From NCBI GenBank assembly GCA_963742315.1, contig CAVULE010000013.1:186001-250000 (forward strand): a DNA stretch of 64,000 bases. The letters are read 5' to 3'. This document shows, piece by piece, positions 46,375 to 55,445 of this stretch; position 1 is the first letter of the stretch; the number at the start of each line of letters is the position of its first letter. Under the pieces are notes generated by a model, which did not search any database, was not told where the DNA came from, and saw only the letters and a program-made list of their open reading frames with translations. The position numbers were made by a program, and so were the translations under genes. This DNA is from AV69 sp963742315 (lineage in GTDB: Bacteria > Verrucomicrobiota > Verrucomicrobiia > Chthoniobacterales > UBA10450).

Positions 46375-46710
46375 CCTGGGTTCCGATGTTCTTTTCAGGT
46401 CAAGAGATTGTTATTACCTAACGAGAGGTGGGCGGGAATACCGCGTCCTTTCTGCCGAGAAAATTCCGCGTAATCCACCTGGAGCCGCTGGGACACAAGG
46501 GAGGAAACCTGTGCATCGCATCCAGTTTATGTGCCGTGGTTTCCTCGGGCAATCAGTAAATCATTGAAGCGTAATGTCCGCCCACTTAGCCGATTTGTCT
46601 GGCTACGCTGCATGATTTTTCGTTTGGTTAAGTCGTTGTCCTTGGCTCATCAATCAACTCGTCATCGTAAAGACACTCGCAATAAAGCGCTTGGCTCCAC
46701 GCTGAGGACA

Positions 46711-46850
46711 CCGCTCCAAAGGGCGAACGATCTGGATTGCGGACGCGCCCCGCGACGACGGAAAGCGTTTCGTTGTGCACCGTGGATGAAAAAGCTGATG
46801 GCGTTTTCAAATTGGAATCAGCGATTCGTGCTTTCGGCGAATTGGTTTGA
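46711..46850 (+). pseudogene. Decayed copy R1 of a dispersed small gene
   Basis: The segment reads RTIWIADAPRDDGKRFVVH on the plus strand, then is broken by a stop and shift, before a tail resembling the ending of R2 and R3. It matches 53815-54000 and 55446-55600. The stretch 46375-47351 otherwise contains no supported gene. Confidence 0.55.
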
Positions 46851-47078
46851 CAGGCGGCGCTGCTACAGATCGTTCCAAGTTTTAAGGAAAAATCTTATCT
46901 AATTCTTTTACCAACCTATGGCTGCCTTGAATCTTTGAGTGGCCAGTCAGGTATGCTAATGAGACGTTGAGGGTTTATTTGACATAGCAACCCAATCCTC
47001 GTCGCTTGCTACAAACGTGACATTTGGATTGTGAATCTTTCCTCTACCCATTTTGTAAGTTCCATCATTTGGACAGCG

Positions 47079-47150
47079 GCCTCACTTCGGCTGACTCGGG
47101 GCTCCAGTTAAATCTGGAGATCGCGCAAGCGGTGTCTCAGCGCGCGCTAT
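47079..47150. repeat. Direct repeat, copy 1 (second copy 48806-48870)
   Basis: GACTCGGGGCTCCAGTT and ATCTGGAGATCGCGCAAGCG, followed by GTGTCTCAGCG, occur in both copies with few differences, in the same orientation. Both lie next to the larger inverted repeat carrying boxes 11 and 12. Confidence 0.6.
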
Positions 47151-47187
47151 GGCGTGCCCGGATTGCGGGCATCAAGTGTCAAAGACA

Positions 47188-47295
47188 GGCTCGAACCCCG
47201 GGCGCTTCAAAAAACATCTGGCGATTTCGCCAATTCCCTTGCCGTCTGTTGCCGCTCCCTAAACGCATAGGACTAAGGTCCCATATACGGGCTCT
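47188..47295. repeat. Inverted repeat carrying a box, copy 1 (copy 2 at 48955-49070)
   Basis: About 100 bp whose reverse complement recurs at 48955-49070 with few differences, including AACATCTGGCGATTTCGCC, TTCCCTTGCCGTCTGTTGC and the box itself. In both copies the shared piece is on the far side of the box from the neighbouring gene. It shows that a box can move together with its upstream DNA. Confidence 0.65.
47270..47281. promoter_or_regulatory. DosR-like palindrome box 11 (GGACTAAGGTCC)
   Basis: A strict match with GCATA/CATATA flanks. It ends 70 bp upstream of the start of the secreted protein at 47352, the standard position. Confidence 0.7.
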
Positions 47296-47351
47296 CGGCC
47301 GTGCTGGTAAAAATGTCCTGGATTACATTAACTTTTGTCAGGAGTCCAGAT

Positions 47352-47888
47352 ATGCGCTTGAGAATACGAACTGCAGTTTGTGGCACAGCGATCCTTTCCG
47401 CTGTCAGCTTTTTCACAATCACGTTTGCCGAGACAAATCCACTTTCAAAGGCTCAGGTGGCTGACCAAATCCGCAAAGTGGAAAACGGTGTTGATGATTT
47501 CGAGAAGTATCTGACCAGCCGCGGCGAAAACGCCAAGGATCAGGCCGGATCGGCGAAGAGCAGCGGAGAAGCAAAGCGCGGCCAGGGTGCAAACTCCGCG
47601 AACAAAGAAGCCGGGAAGGAAAAGGCCAGCCAAGGAAAAGACGACCTTCAGAATGCTATGGACGATCTGAATCAAACGACAAACCGTTTGCGGCGCAAGT
47701 TCGATGCAACGGCGAATTATCTGGAGACCAAAGTGCAAATGGAGCAGGTCATGGACAGCGCGCGCAAGGTGAATCAGGTGGTGGGGAAGGGGGGTAATGA
47801 CGGCCAGGCACAAAGCTTATGGAAGGCTTTGCGCGCGAGTATCAATGACCTGGCGCGCGCCTACAACCTGACCCCCGTCGGCGCATAG
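47352..47888 (+). CDS. Secreted helical hypothetical protein
   Basis: 178 residues from ATG 47352, with CAGGAG upstream. A signal peptide (VCGTAILSAVSFFTITFA) precedes a highly charged helical protein: KAQVADQIRKVENGVDDFEK, a Lys/Gly/Ser-rich linker, and LQNAMDDLNQTTNRLRRKFD then ETKVQMEQVMDSARKVNQVV. It is predicted periplasmic. No family recognised. The box 70 bp upstream implies regulon control. Confidence 0.75.
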   Translation: MRLRIRTAVCGTAILSAVSFFTITFAETNPLSKAQVADQIRKVENGVDDFEKYLTSRGENAKDQAGSAKSSGEAKRGQGANSANKEAGKEKASQGKDDLQNAMDDLNQTTNRLRRKFDATANYLETKVQMEQVMDSARKVNQVVGKGGNDGQAQSLWKALRASINDLARAYNLTPVGA

Positions 47889-48141
47889 GGAACGGCACAC
47901 GGTGCCCGGTTACGGTCCAACTTGTCAGACTTGCCGAACCACTGGGGAAGATTCCGGAGGTGCCACGCCAGCGCCAACCTTGTCGCCCTGGGTCTCACCA
48001 GCCCATAGCCGGTAACGATAAGCAAAGCGATCAACGAGTTCGCGCAGCATCTAACGAGAAAGAGATAAGCCACGGCAGAGGTGTCGTGGCAAACACGCTG
48101 AACTTGCTTTGCAACGGGGCCGTTGGCTTCATCGATGAAAG

Positions 48142-48726
48142 CTACAGAGGCGGTGCCGGGAAGTGATAGGAAGTGTTGAAGACTATCCTTGCGTCGTCCG
48201 TTACGATAGAAAATGTGACGCTCCCGCGGTCACGTGATGACGGTGTTGCCCTCCCAAGCACGATATGAGTTCTGCCGTCTTTGTGCGTGACGGCCTGACC
48301 GGTAAAGTTGATGGCTGTTCCCGCCTGCAGGTTCCGAACCGCATCATCAGATACCGCCAGGAGTAAACTGCCTTTCTCACTCTTAAAAAAATAGGGCCTC
48401 ACCTTGAGCTGATAGTCACCCACATAATTTCCGTCTCGATGTGTAAGCGGACTGACGATCAGGCTGGCTTCCCACAGGGCGACGGAGGTGGAGCTTGGAC
48501 CAATAACCAGTTTGCGAATGCCCGCGCTCGATGTCCCCGCCGTCGAATCAGGGCTCTCAGCGTGAACAACACTTGTGACGCCCAGCATTTGAAAAACGAA
48601 AACCGCGATCGTCAATCTCGCGATCAGGGAGTGCCCGCACATCAGCAACACGCGTTTCTCGTTTGTGCTTGCGCCGAGGGTTTGGTGAGGCACGGCCATT
48701 GACTTGGTGTGACTAACGAATTTCAT
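48142..48726 (-). CDS. Secreted hypothetical protein
   Basis: 194 residues from ATG 48726, chosen because AAAGGCGG precedes it. An N-terminal segment followed by a hydrophobic signal (LIARLTIAVFVFQMLGVTSV, ending about VHA) leads to a mature domain with beta-rich sequence: VALWEASLIVSPLTHRDGNY, YQLKVRPYFFKSEKGSLLLA, GTAINFTGQAVTHKDGRTHI and FSIVTDDARIVFNTSYHF. No family recognised. Box 12 is about 250 bp upstream with part of a repeat between, so its control is uncertain. Confidence 0.65.
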   Translation of the reverse strand: MKFVSHTKSMAVPHQTLGASTNEKRVLLMCGHSLIARLTIAVFVFQMLGVTSVVHAESPDSTAGTSSAGIRKLVIGPSSTSVALWEASLIVSPLTHRDGNYVGDYQLKVRPYFFKSEKGSLLLAVSDDAVRNLQAGTAINFTGQAVTHKDGRTHIVLGRATPSSRDRGSVTFSIVTDDARIVFNTSYHFPAPPL

Positions 48727-48805
48727 AAACCGCCTTTCATTTGGGGTTGACTGCTCCAAATCCGCGCGGAACGAGGAACCATCTTCACAGGGCACTTTCA
48801 ACAGC

Positions 48806-48870
48806 GGCCTGCTTCAGGTGACTCGGGGCTCCAGTTGAATCTGGAGATCGCGCAAGCGGTGTCTCAGCGA
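48806..48870. repeat. Direct repeat, copy 2 (first copy 47079-47150)
   Basis: Same sequence and orientation as 47079-47150. It sits between the secreted protein start at 48726 and the inverted repeat, and probably arose by the same duplication. Confidence 0.55.
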
Positions 48871-48954
48871 AGGTTAAGCCTTTCAACCGGTTTTTCAGGC
48901 CGGCCGAAAATGCGTAGAGGCGTCGGATGACGTAATCGAGAGTAATCTTACTAC

Positions 48955-49070
48955 CAGTGCCGACAGCCGTATATAGGACTTTAGTCCAATGCGTTTAGGG
49001 AGCCGCAACAGACGGCAAGGGAATCGGCGAAATCGCCAGATGTTTTTGAAGCACCCGGGGTCGCGCTTTT
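48955..49070. repeat. Inverted repeat carrying a box, copy 2
   Basis: The reverse-complement partner of 47188-47295, containing box 12. Differences between the copies include the box centre (GGACTTTAGTCC here, GGACTAAGGTCC in copy 1). Confidence 0.65.
48976..48987. promoter_or_regulatory. DosR-like palindrome box 12 (GGACTTTAGTCC)
   Basis: A strict match identical in core to the mycobacterial DosR box core. Flanks GTATATA/AATGCG. Oriented with the repeat, it would face the secreted-protein gene at 48726, 249 bp away. Confidence 0.6.
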
Positions 49071-49216
49071 GGAGAACAGTAGAAAGACGCAATAGGTAAT
49101 CCTACCCAAATAAAATTGCCTGATAACCGTAAAGTAGCCAAGCGAGATCCATTAGTAGTCACGTTGCTCGGTCGAGTCGATATCACATTGTTATTGGTGT
49201 GGAGATGAAAAACGGC

Positions 49217-49310
49217 ATGATTCATCGTGTGAAGTACTGGGAAATAATCGCTGACAACCTCAGCAAAACGCGGATGGAGTTGGCGTGTCTCAGCGATTGA
49301 TTCCTGCGGG
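49217..49310 (+). pseudogene. Decayed copy R0 of the dispersed small gene, N-terminal half
   Basis: ATG 49217 begins VKYWEIIADNLSK and is followed by TRMELACLS, then frame loss near the AIDS segment seen in R2. It matches the start of R2 (VIADNLKKAVWGCVSTIDSN). The rest of the 48988-49398 gap has no other gene. Confidence 0.5.
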
Positions 49311-49398
49311 CGAACAAGAGTGCTCTTGAAGTTGGCAAGCAGTCCGCCTTTAACAAGCGTGCCCAGACCGAGGATTGAAAGCGATAGCATCCGAGCTC

Positions 49399-50601
49399 AT
49401 GAAAACCGAACCCGTAGAACCGCTCTCGCCAGAACTACCTGATTTCTCGCTGATCCTCGGCGGACCGCTCTTTCAGCTCTTGCGGCGTGCGCATCTTAGC
49501 GGCGATGTGGCAGACTTGGTGTGGCGTCGTGTAATCGCCCTGGCGCTCATTACGTGGCTACCTTTGCTGGCTCTGTCGATCGCCGAAGGACACGCGTGGG
49601 GCGATAGCGTCAAGGTGCCGTTCCTTTTCGACGTGGACGTGCATGCCCGGTTCCTGCTCGCGCTTCCACTGCTCATCGTGGCGGAACTGGTGGTCCACCA
49701 GCGGATGCGCCTCGTGGTCGGGACGTTTGTGAAGCGAGGCTTGCTGCCCGACGAGGCACGCGGGAGGTTTGACGCGGCCATCGCCGCGGCAATGCGCCTC
49801 CGCAATTCCGTGCTGGCGGAGGTGCTTCTGATCGCGCTCGTCTACGGAGTCGGCGTTCTGTTCATCTGGCGGAGGCACGCGGCCATGGATTTGCCTACAT
49901 GGTATGGGATGACAATGACTGGGAAACTGCAACCAACGCTCGCCGGTTGGTGGCTTGGCTGCGTGAGTCTGCCCTTAATACAGTTCATTCTCCTGCGCTG
50001 GTATTTCCGCCTGCTCATCTGGACGCGGTTTCTTTGGCAGGTGTCGCGCATCGAACTCCGTCTCGTGCCTACTCACCCCGACCGCGCCGGCGGGCTCGGT
50101 TTTCTTTCCACCGTCACCTACGCTTTCGCTCCGTTGCTGGCGGGCCAGGGCGTGTTGCTCGCCGGCGTGATGGCGAACAAGATCTTCTACGCCGGCGCAA
50201 AGCTGACCGACTTCAAGTTGGAACTGCTCGCGATGGTGATAATGATGCTCTTCTTCGTGCTCGCGCCGCTGCTGGTGTTCACCCCGCGCCTGGCTCGCAC
50301 CAAGCGTATCGGCTTGGCGGAATACGGCGGGCTCGCCCAGCGTTACGTGCGCGAGTTTGACCAGAAATGGCTGCGCGGTGGTGCGCTGGCCGACGAACCG
50401 CTGGTTGGCAGCGCGGACCTCCAATCGCTGGCGGACCTGGGCAACAGCTTTGAAATCGTGAAGGGCATGAAGCCCGTGCCGTTTGGCAAGGATACGCTGC
50501 TGCAACTGGCCGTAATCTCGCTCGTGCCCGTGGCGCCGCTGGTCCTGACTATGATCCCGTTGGGCGAATTGCTTGACCGCTTCCTGCACGTCGTTTTCTA
50601 A
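49399..50601 (+). CDS. Polytopic membrane protein of unknown function
   Basis: 400 residues from ATG 49399. About eight membrane segments, e.g. IALALITWLPLLALSIAEGH, FLLALPLLIVAELVVHQRMR, VLAEVLLIALVYGVGVLFIW, LVMIMMLFFVLAPLLVF-like, and a C-terminal segment ending GELLDRFLHVVF. A cytoplasmic part contains HPDRAGGLGFL, a pattern I have seen in uncharacterised proteins of this type. A 13-codon tail fossil of a paralogue is at 53747-53785. Function unknown. Confidence 0.75.
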   Translation: MKTEPVEPLSPELPDFSLILGGPLFQLLRRAHLSGDVADLVWRRVIALALITWLPLLALSIAEGHAWGDSVKVPFLFDVDVHARFLLALPLLIVAELVVHQRMRLVVGTFVKRGLLPDEARGRFDAAIAAAMRLRNSVLAEVLLIALVYGVGVLFIWRRHAAMDLPTWYGMTMTGKLQPTLAGWWLGCVSLPLIQFILLRWYFRLLIWTRFLWQVSRIELRLVPTHPDRAGGLGFLSTVTYAFAPLLAGQGVLLAGVMANKIFYAGAKLTDFKLELLAMVIMMLFFVLAPLLVFTPRLARTKRIGLAEYGGLAQRYVREFDQKWLRGGALADEPLVGSADLQSLADLGNSFEIVKGMKPVPFGKDTLLQLAVISLVPVAPLVLTMIPLGELLDRFLHVVF

Positions 50602-50634
50602 CCTCCAACGCATTACGGCAGCAATAGAGTTGCG

Positions 50635-51591
50635 CTATTCGCGCCGCGTCTCCTGCGGCTGCGGTGCAATAGCGGCGGGGCCGCGTAGCGTCGCGGTGAC
50701 GGGGAAGTGATCCGATGGGTAACCGCCGGGCTCGCGGGTGTGGTCGATCTCTGCATCGATGGTCTGGAAATGCGAACTGGCTAGAATCCAGTCCATGCGC
50801 CGTCCGCCGCGCCAGCCGGTGAAGAAATGCACCGTGCCTTCGTCGCCCGTGGCGACCGGATGCGCTGCGCGAAAAACGTCGTGCAGCGAAGACGCCGCGG
50901 TCGGCTGCGGAGCGAGCAGCGTGTGGTAGGGCGTGGAACCGGGACCGGTGTTGAAGTCGCCGGTGACGATGCAGGGCAGGGCGCCGGCGATGTGGACGAT
51001 CCGATCGCGCAGCAGCTTCGACGATTGCGCGCGCGCCCAAGGACTGTAGGCATCGAAGTGCGTATTGAACCAGTAAAAGGGCGCACCGCCAGCGCGCGGC
51101 CGGAGCTCCACCCAAGTGACCATGCGCGGATAGACTTCGGCCCACCCGCGGCTGCCCGGCTTCTCGGGAGTCTTGCTGAGCCAGAAATATCCGCCATCGA
51201 GCAGCTCGAAACGGGCGGTCTTGAAAAACACGCCGCACATTTCGCCGCACTGCTTCCCATCGTCGCGACCGACGCCACGGAAGGTGTAATCGCCGAGTTG
51301 TTGACGCAGATAGGTTTCCATCGAGCCCAAACCTTCCTGCGTGCCGAGCAAGTCGGCGTCAAAGGCGCGGACGCGCTCCACGACAAGGTCGCGTCGCTTA
51401 TCCCAGATATTGTGCCCGTCGAGGATCGTGCGGACGCGGAGGTTGAAGGTCATCACGCGGAGTTCGTGCGCGGTTCTGGGTTTGGACATCTTAGGTGCAG
51501 TGACCGACTGGTCGTGAGTGGCGCAACCGCATGCCATGGCCAGCGCGAAGCCGGCCAGGGCGATTTGCCGGGCCAACGATTCGGCCTTCAC
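50635..51591 (-). CDS. Endonuclease/exonuclease/phosphatase-family lipoprotein
   Basis: 318 residues from GTG 51591, which overlaps the preceding stop (GTGA). A signal ends in the lipobox AMACGC. The EEP fold is clear: RVMTFNLRVRTILDGHNIWD, DLLGTQEGLGSMETYLRQQ, FYWFNTHFDAYSPWARAQSS, IVTGDFNTGPGSTPYHTLL, and the C-terminal GGYPSDHFPVTATL with the catalytic Asp-His. Members hydrolyse phosphoesters of lipids, sugars or nucleic acids; the substrate here is unknown. It is translationally coupled to DUF5329. Confidence 0.88.
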   Translation of the reverse strand: MKAESLARQIALAGFALAMACGCATHDQSVTAPKMSKPRTAHELRVMTFNLRVRTILDGHNIWDKRRDLVVERVRAFDADLLGTQEGLGSMETYLRQQLGDYTFRGVGRDDGKQCGEMCGVFFKTARFELLDGGYFWLSKTPEKPGSRGWAEVYPRMVTWVELRPRAGGAPFYWFNTHFDAYSPWARAQSSKLLRDRIVHIAGALPCIVTGDFNTGPGSTPYHTLLAPQPTAASSLHDVFRAAHPVATGDEGTVHFFTGWRGGRRMDWILASSHFQTIDAEIDHTREPGGYPSDHFPVTATLRGPAAIAPQPQETRRE

Positions 51592-51947
51592 CGTCTGTTC
51601 TTCCTGACCTCGGCGAGATGCGCCCGCAACCAATCGCCCGTGGGCCGAGTATGACCATCCGCGAATTTCACCAGGTAAGGTTTTCCGGTGATGTAACTCG
51701 TGCTGGCAACTCCGGTAATGAAGTCCTCGGTCGTCTTTACGCGGTCGCCAGCCTTGGCGAGTTTGTCGCGCAGATGCTGTGCACCCTCAGCTCCGGAATA
51801 CTCCGTGCCGTTGCGAATGAAGCGAACGCCGGATGTCCCGACGTACGAAATCAACTCGTCGATTTCCGCCTTCGTCTGCGGATCCAGCGCCAACGCGATC
51901 GCCGTGGTGAGGAGCAAGGTGAAGATGGAAGCCAGAAGCTGGCGCAT
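51588..51947 (-). CDS. DUF5329 family periplasmic protein
   Basis: 119 residues. A signal peptide (LLASIFTLLLTTAIALALDP) is followed by a compact domain (EIDELISYVGTSGVRFIRNG, GAEGAQHLRDKLAKAGDRVK, TSYITGKPYLVKFADGHTRP). This matches my memory of DUF5329, periplasmic and uncharacterised. It is between the PLD lipoprotein (30 bp upstream) and the EEP lipoprotein (overlapping), suggesting a three-gene envelope operon. Confidence 0.72.
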   Translation of the reverse strand: MRQLLASIFTLLLTTAIALALDPQTKAEIDELISYVGTSGVRFIRNGTEYSGAEGAQHLRDKLAKAGDRVKTTEDFITGVASTSYITGKPYLVKFADGHTRPTGDWLRAHLAEVRKNRR

Positions 51948-51977
51948 GAAAACGACGTGTCGGTTTGGGCGCGATGC

Positions 51978-53534
51978 TTAGAGCAGCCACTCGATCGGCA
52001 GCCAGCTTATCACCTGGGCCTTGATGCGTTTCATGAGGTCCGTGTCGGGCTCGGAGTGGTAGCGCACTTCCTTGTCGCCCTCGCGCGTCACCCAGATGAG
52101 GCGGTTGCCATCGAGTTCCACGCGATACGCGTTCCGAGAGAGCTCGCGTTCGGTCTCCGCGGGCAGACGCTTCGCAAGCGGCGGACAGTCGAAGAGCACC
52201 CCCATCTCTGTGTTCAGTTTGCTCGAGCGTGGATCGAGATTGTAGGAGCCGATGAAACCAATCCTGCGGTCGAAGGCGAACGTCTTCGCGTGCAAGCCCC
52301 CAACGCTCGATCCGGCCGGTTCGCGAAAGCGCCGCGTGGGTTGGGCGCCGGTAGTCGGCTTGATCTCGTAGAGTTCGACGCCGGCCTCAATCAGCGACTT
52401 GCGGTAGAGCTGATATTTGGAGTGGACCGGCACCCCGTCGGTGGAAGCCAATGAATTGGTAATCACGACGACTCGCACGCCGCGCTGGCGCACTCCAGCC
52501 AGAAGCTCGACGCCCTTTTTCCCCGGCACAAAGTAAGGCGAGACGAGGAACAGCTCGCGCTTCGTTTGATCGACGACCTTGCGCAACTGCGGGGCGAGAT
52601 GCGTCTCCGTCTTGTTGGCGGAAGTGGTCACCTTGTCCGGAAGATCTTCCACGATTGTGGCCTTTCCCCAGTAGTAGGGAACGCTTCGATTCCTGATTTG
52701 TCGGGCAAATTCACTGTCGCGCAGGCTCTGCGCGTAGGGAGAAACCTTCGCGGTTTCATTGTAGGCGATGAGTGCCGCCCGCTGTGTGGCGAACTGCTCC
52801 GGCGTCGTGTTTTGTCGCGCCAGAGCGGAGATCGGAATCGAAGACTGGTTGTTCCAATAAAGATCGAATTCGTCGGACACCTCCTTCACCACGGGGCCGA
52901 TGAGTACCACGTCGAGATCGGCAAAATTCATTTCTGCACGCGCCTCGAAATATTCATCGCCGATATTGCGGCCGCCGACGATGGAGGCCTGCCCGTCTGC
53001 GGTGAACGACTTGTTGTGCATTCGCTTATTGATGCGCCCGAAGTCGGCGATCATGCCGAGCAAGCGGGGCGAACGCAGGGCCACGGGGTTGAACATGCGC
53101 ACCTCGATGTTCGGATGACTGTCGATGGTGAGCAGCGTGGCGTCGGAGGGCATTACGCCAAGATCGTCGAGCAGCAAGCGCACGCGCACACCGCGGTCGG
53201 CCGCCCGGAACAGATGCTCAAGAAGGACTTTGCCCGCCATGTCCTTGTTCCAAATGAAGTACTGCACATCGAGACTGCGTTGCGCCGCATCCGCCAGGGC
53301 CAACCGCGCAGCCAGGGCCTCGCGCCCGTCCAGAAGTGTGTGGAGGCCGGACTGCCCCGGATGCGCTGCAACACGCGGACGCACCGCCGCCGCCAGCGCC
53401 GTGCCCCCGTTGTTTTTCATGGCCGTGGAAGATGGGCGCTCGCCGACCTTGGGAAGGCCTCCGCACGCACCGAGTGAAAGCATCACCAGCAATGTGCCGA
53501 CGCATTGAATCGAGCGTTGGTAACTAGGAAGCAT
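51978..53534 (-). CDS. Phospholipase D-family lipoprotein (ClsC-like)
   Basis: 518 residues. Lipobox LSLGAC at the N-terminus. Two HKD motifs are present: MHNKSFTADGQASIVGGRN and LHAKTFAFDRRIGFIGSYN, with the supporting segments SLDVQYFIWNKDMAGKVLLE and LFLVSPYFVPGKKGVELLAG. ClsC-type proteins make or remodel cardiolipin or hydrolyse phospholipids in the periplasm. It heads the operon with DUF5329 and the EEP lipoprotein. Confidence 0.88.
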   Translation of the reverse strand: MLPSYQRSIQCVGTLLVMLSLGACGGLPKVGERPSSTAMKNNGGTALAAAVRPRVAAHPGQSGLHTLLDGREALAARLALADAAQRSLDVQYFIWNKDMAGKVLLEHLFRAADRGVRVRLLLDDLGVMPSDATLLTIDSHPNIEVRMFNPVALRSPRLLGMIADFGRINKRMHNKSFTADGQASIVGGRNIGDEYFEARAEMNFADLDVVLIGPVVKEVSDEFDLYWNNQSSIPISALARQNTTPEQFATQRAALIAYNETAKVSPYAQSLRDSEFARQIRNRSVPYYWGKATIVEDLPDKVTTSANKTETHLAPQLRKVVDQTKRELFLVSPYFVPGKKGVELLAGVRQRGVRVVVITNSLASTDGVPVHSKYQLYRKSLIEAGVELYEIKPTTGAQPTRRFREPAGSSVGGLHAKTFAFDRRIGFIGSYNLDPRSSKLNTEMGVLFDCPPLAKRLPAETERELSRNAYRVELDGNRLIWVTREGDKEVRYHSEPDTDLMKRIKAQVISWLPIEWLL

Positions 53535-53746
53535 ACATGGTGGGGTTGGGTATTGAGGGGAGGGCTAGGGACTGCTTGCCGCTTTGCCCGGCGCCGACTT
53601 TCCGCTGAACTGCGGGTTGAGGCAGCCGAGGCAGACGGTCATCCACACGGCTAGGACGAACCCAGAATAAAGAGGGGCCGTAGGCACGTAATAGCTAATC
53701 TATTTGTAAAGCCACGTCGCGAACAGCCAATTCTTACATGCAATCG

Positions 53747-53785
53747 GGCGAATTGCTTAACCTATTCCTGAAAGTCGTCTTCTAA
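53747..53785 (+). pseudogene. Tail fossil of the 49399-type membrane protein
   Basis: The plus strand reads GELLNLFLKVVF and stop, equal to GELLDRFLHVVF of the intact gene in 9 of 12 residues. The preceding bases do not continue the homology. It lies in the 53535-54117 gap that also contains R2. Confidence 0.55.
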
Positions 53786-53814
53786 TCAGTCAGTCAGTAA
53801 GAATGTTTCCTGCA

Positions 53815-54000
53815 GCCCATGAAGTAATGGGAAGTCATAGCTGACAATCTCAAAAAAGCGGTTTGGGGCTGTGTCTCAACGATTGATTCCAACGGGCGAA
53901 CGATCTGGATTGCTGACGCGCATCGTGGCGACGGAAAGCGTTTGGTTGCGCATGCAGATGAAAAGCTAACTCCGTTTGTGCAACTTGAATCAATTTGTGG
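53815..54000 (+). pseudogene. Decayed copy R2 of the dispersed small gene (best preserved)
   Basis: An almost complete reading: VIADNLKKAVWGCVSTIDSN, then GRTIWIADAHRGDGKRLVAH, then ADEKLTPFVQLESICG. It is broken by a TAA two codons after an ATG at the beginning. The best consensus of this family is read here. Confidence 0.55.
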
Positions 54001-54117
54001 GTTCTATCGCGGGTTTAGGCGGCGGCGCTGGTCTGAATTGCCCCGATTTGCTCACGGTAATTTCCGCTTTGTAACGGCCGGGCTCCTTTAGACCGGGTGG
54101 CGTGCCCAGAACTCTGT

Positions 54118-54678
54118 TCAAAAATCTGCAAGACGAGAGATCAACAATGAAAAGATCCCGACTAGCAACAACAGATCGGTTGCCAGCTCCCAGATCACGA
54201 GCTTTCGCGCCTGTTCGGTTGCCGGCACGAAATCGCCGTATCCCAAAGTGGCGGTCGTTACCATACTGAAGTATACGGCATCGAGCCGACCGGCCAACGG
54301 CGGATTAGGCTTCGCTGGTTGATTCGAAGTTGCAGGTTGAACAGCCAAAGTCGGACCTTGATAAACAACACCGCCCTGCTTGATGTACATGTTTGCGAAC
54401 CCGCACACTACGATGAATAGAAGAAAGAAGACCTGAAGGAGGTTCCACACGCGGTGTGGCAACTCGAACATGACTTTCGTTTTAACCCGCGGGAGGTCGT
54501 CGAGAGACTTGGGAGCTTTTTCAGAACGAAGAGCGGCCTCAACCAGAATGGCAATCAGGTACAGGTCTGTCAGACCGACCAGGATGCCGCTAAGTAAGGC
54601 TGGTGCACCGGCCCACAAAGCGATTCCGCTCAATACCGCACCAGCGAGTCCGAAAATGAAATGGCAGACGGTTGGCAT
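54118..54678 (-). CDS. Potassium channel-like protein (Ion_trans_2 type)
   Basis: About 186 residues from ATG 54678 (ATG 54714 also open). Four membrane segments: HFIFGLAGAVLSGIALWAGA, SGILVGLTDLYLIAILVEAA, LLQVFFLLFIVVCGFANMYI, and the last LATDLLLLVGIFSLLISRLA. The pore loop carries the K+ filter TTATLGYGDFVPAT. A Pro/Gln-rich outer loop lies before the pore. No RCK domain follows. Fits passive K+ flux. Confidence 0.88.
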   Translation of the reverse strand: MPTVCHFIFGLAGAVLSGIALWAGAPALLSGILVGLTDLYLIAILVEAALRSEKAPKSLDDLPRVKTKVMFELPHRVWNLLQVFFLLFIVVCGFANMYIKQGGVVYQGPTLAVQPATSNQPAKPNPPLAGRLDAVYFSMVTTATLGYGDFVPATEQARKLVIWELATDLLLLVGIFSLLISRLADF

Positions 54679-54804
54679 ATCTGTGATCCGGGAGAGCACT
54701 TTCAGTCTGCCCAACGGGAACTAGACTGCCCGGGCCGGAGCAGAGTTTCGTGGGCTTGCCACCTGCTCCCTGGATTGTGCCAGTATCTCCTCGGGCCTAA
54801 CGGA

Positions 54805-55272
54805 CTATTCTTTGTCGTAAAAGGCCGTGTTCGTAAACTTTTTCCCCTTCGCTGTGGTTCCGTTTAGAGTCACGACCCGGCTCTTTCCATCGGCAGACAC
54901 GACGATCCGGCCCTGGGCTACGACCTTGCCGCCCTTTTTGTTGATCATATTGAGGGTTTGATCATTTACCTTCGTGTAGGAACGCATATCCGTAGTGGGA
55001 TCGCCGGTTACTTCGTAATCTTTGCCGTTGAATCTTCCTTTCCACTCGATGTGGACAGGCTTTCCGTCTGCATCGACGCCGTCAGACGTCACCGTCATCT
55101 TGTCGCGGATTAGACGACTGTCATAGACGACCTTCGTATTCTTGCCGGTGCCGCGTGTCAGCTTTGACTTCGATTCGTTTAGCTTCCACGTGCCCTCGAA
55201 AGGATTAGCCGCGTATAACGCCCCAGCGGCCAAAATTAAACCCAAGCTTAGTGCAATGGTTTTGGTTTTCAT
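54805..55272 (-). CDS. Secreted hypothetical protein with lipocalin-like repeats
   Basis: 155 residues from ATG 55272. A signal peptide (IALSLGLILAAGALYAANPF, cut after about YAA) precedes a beta-rich mature protein that begins FEGTWKLNESKSKL, continues with MTVTSDGVDADGKPVHIEWK and RIVVSADGKSRVVTLNGT. The FEGTWKLNxxKS opening is a pattern common in secreted proteins of Verrucomicrobia and Acidobacteria. Function unknown. It stands alone. Confidence 0.75.
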   Translation of the reverse strand: MKTKTIALSLGLILAAGALYAANPFEGTWKLNESKSKLTRGTGKNTKVVYDSRLIRDKMTVTSDGVDADGKPVHIEWKGRFNGKDYEVTGDPTTDMRSYTKVNDQTLNMINKKGGKVVAQGRIVVSADGKSRVVTLNGTTAKGKKFTNTAFYDKE

Positions 55273-55445
55273 TTCTCTATCGAGCAAAGATTTCATGAAA
55301 GCGTCAATGCTTTTCTTAGGTGGGGCTCTGCCAACGGGTCATTTTCAGGCTGGCGCGGATTGTCCCGGAGGTTGGGACAGCATCCAGGAGCGATCCCCAG
55401 CAGCTGCCTGCGCTCCGTAGCTGTAGTCCCGGGAGTTGGGGGCGC

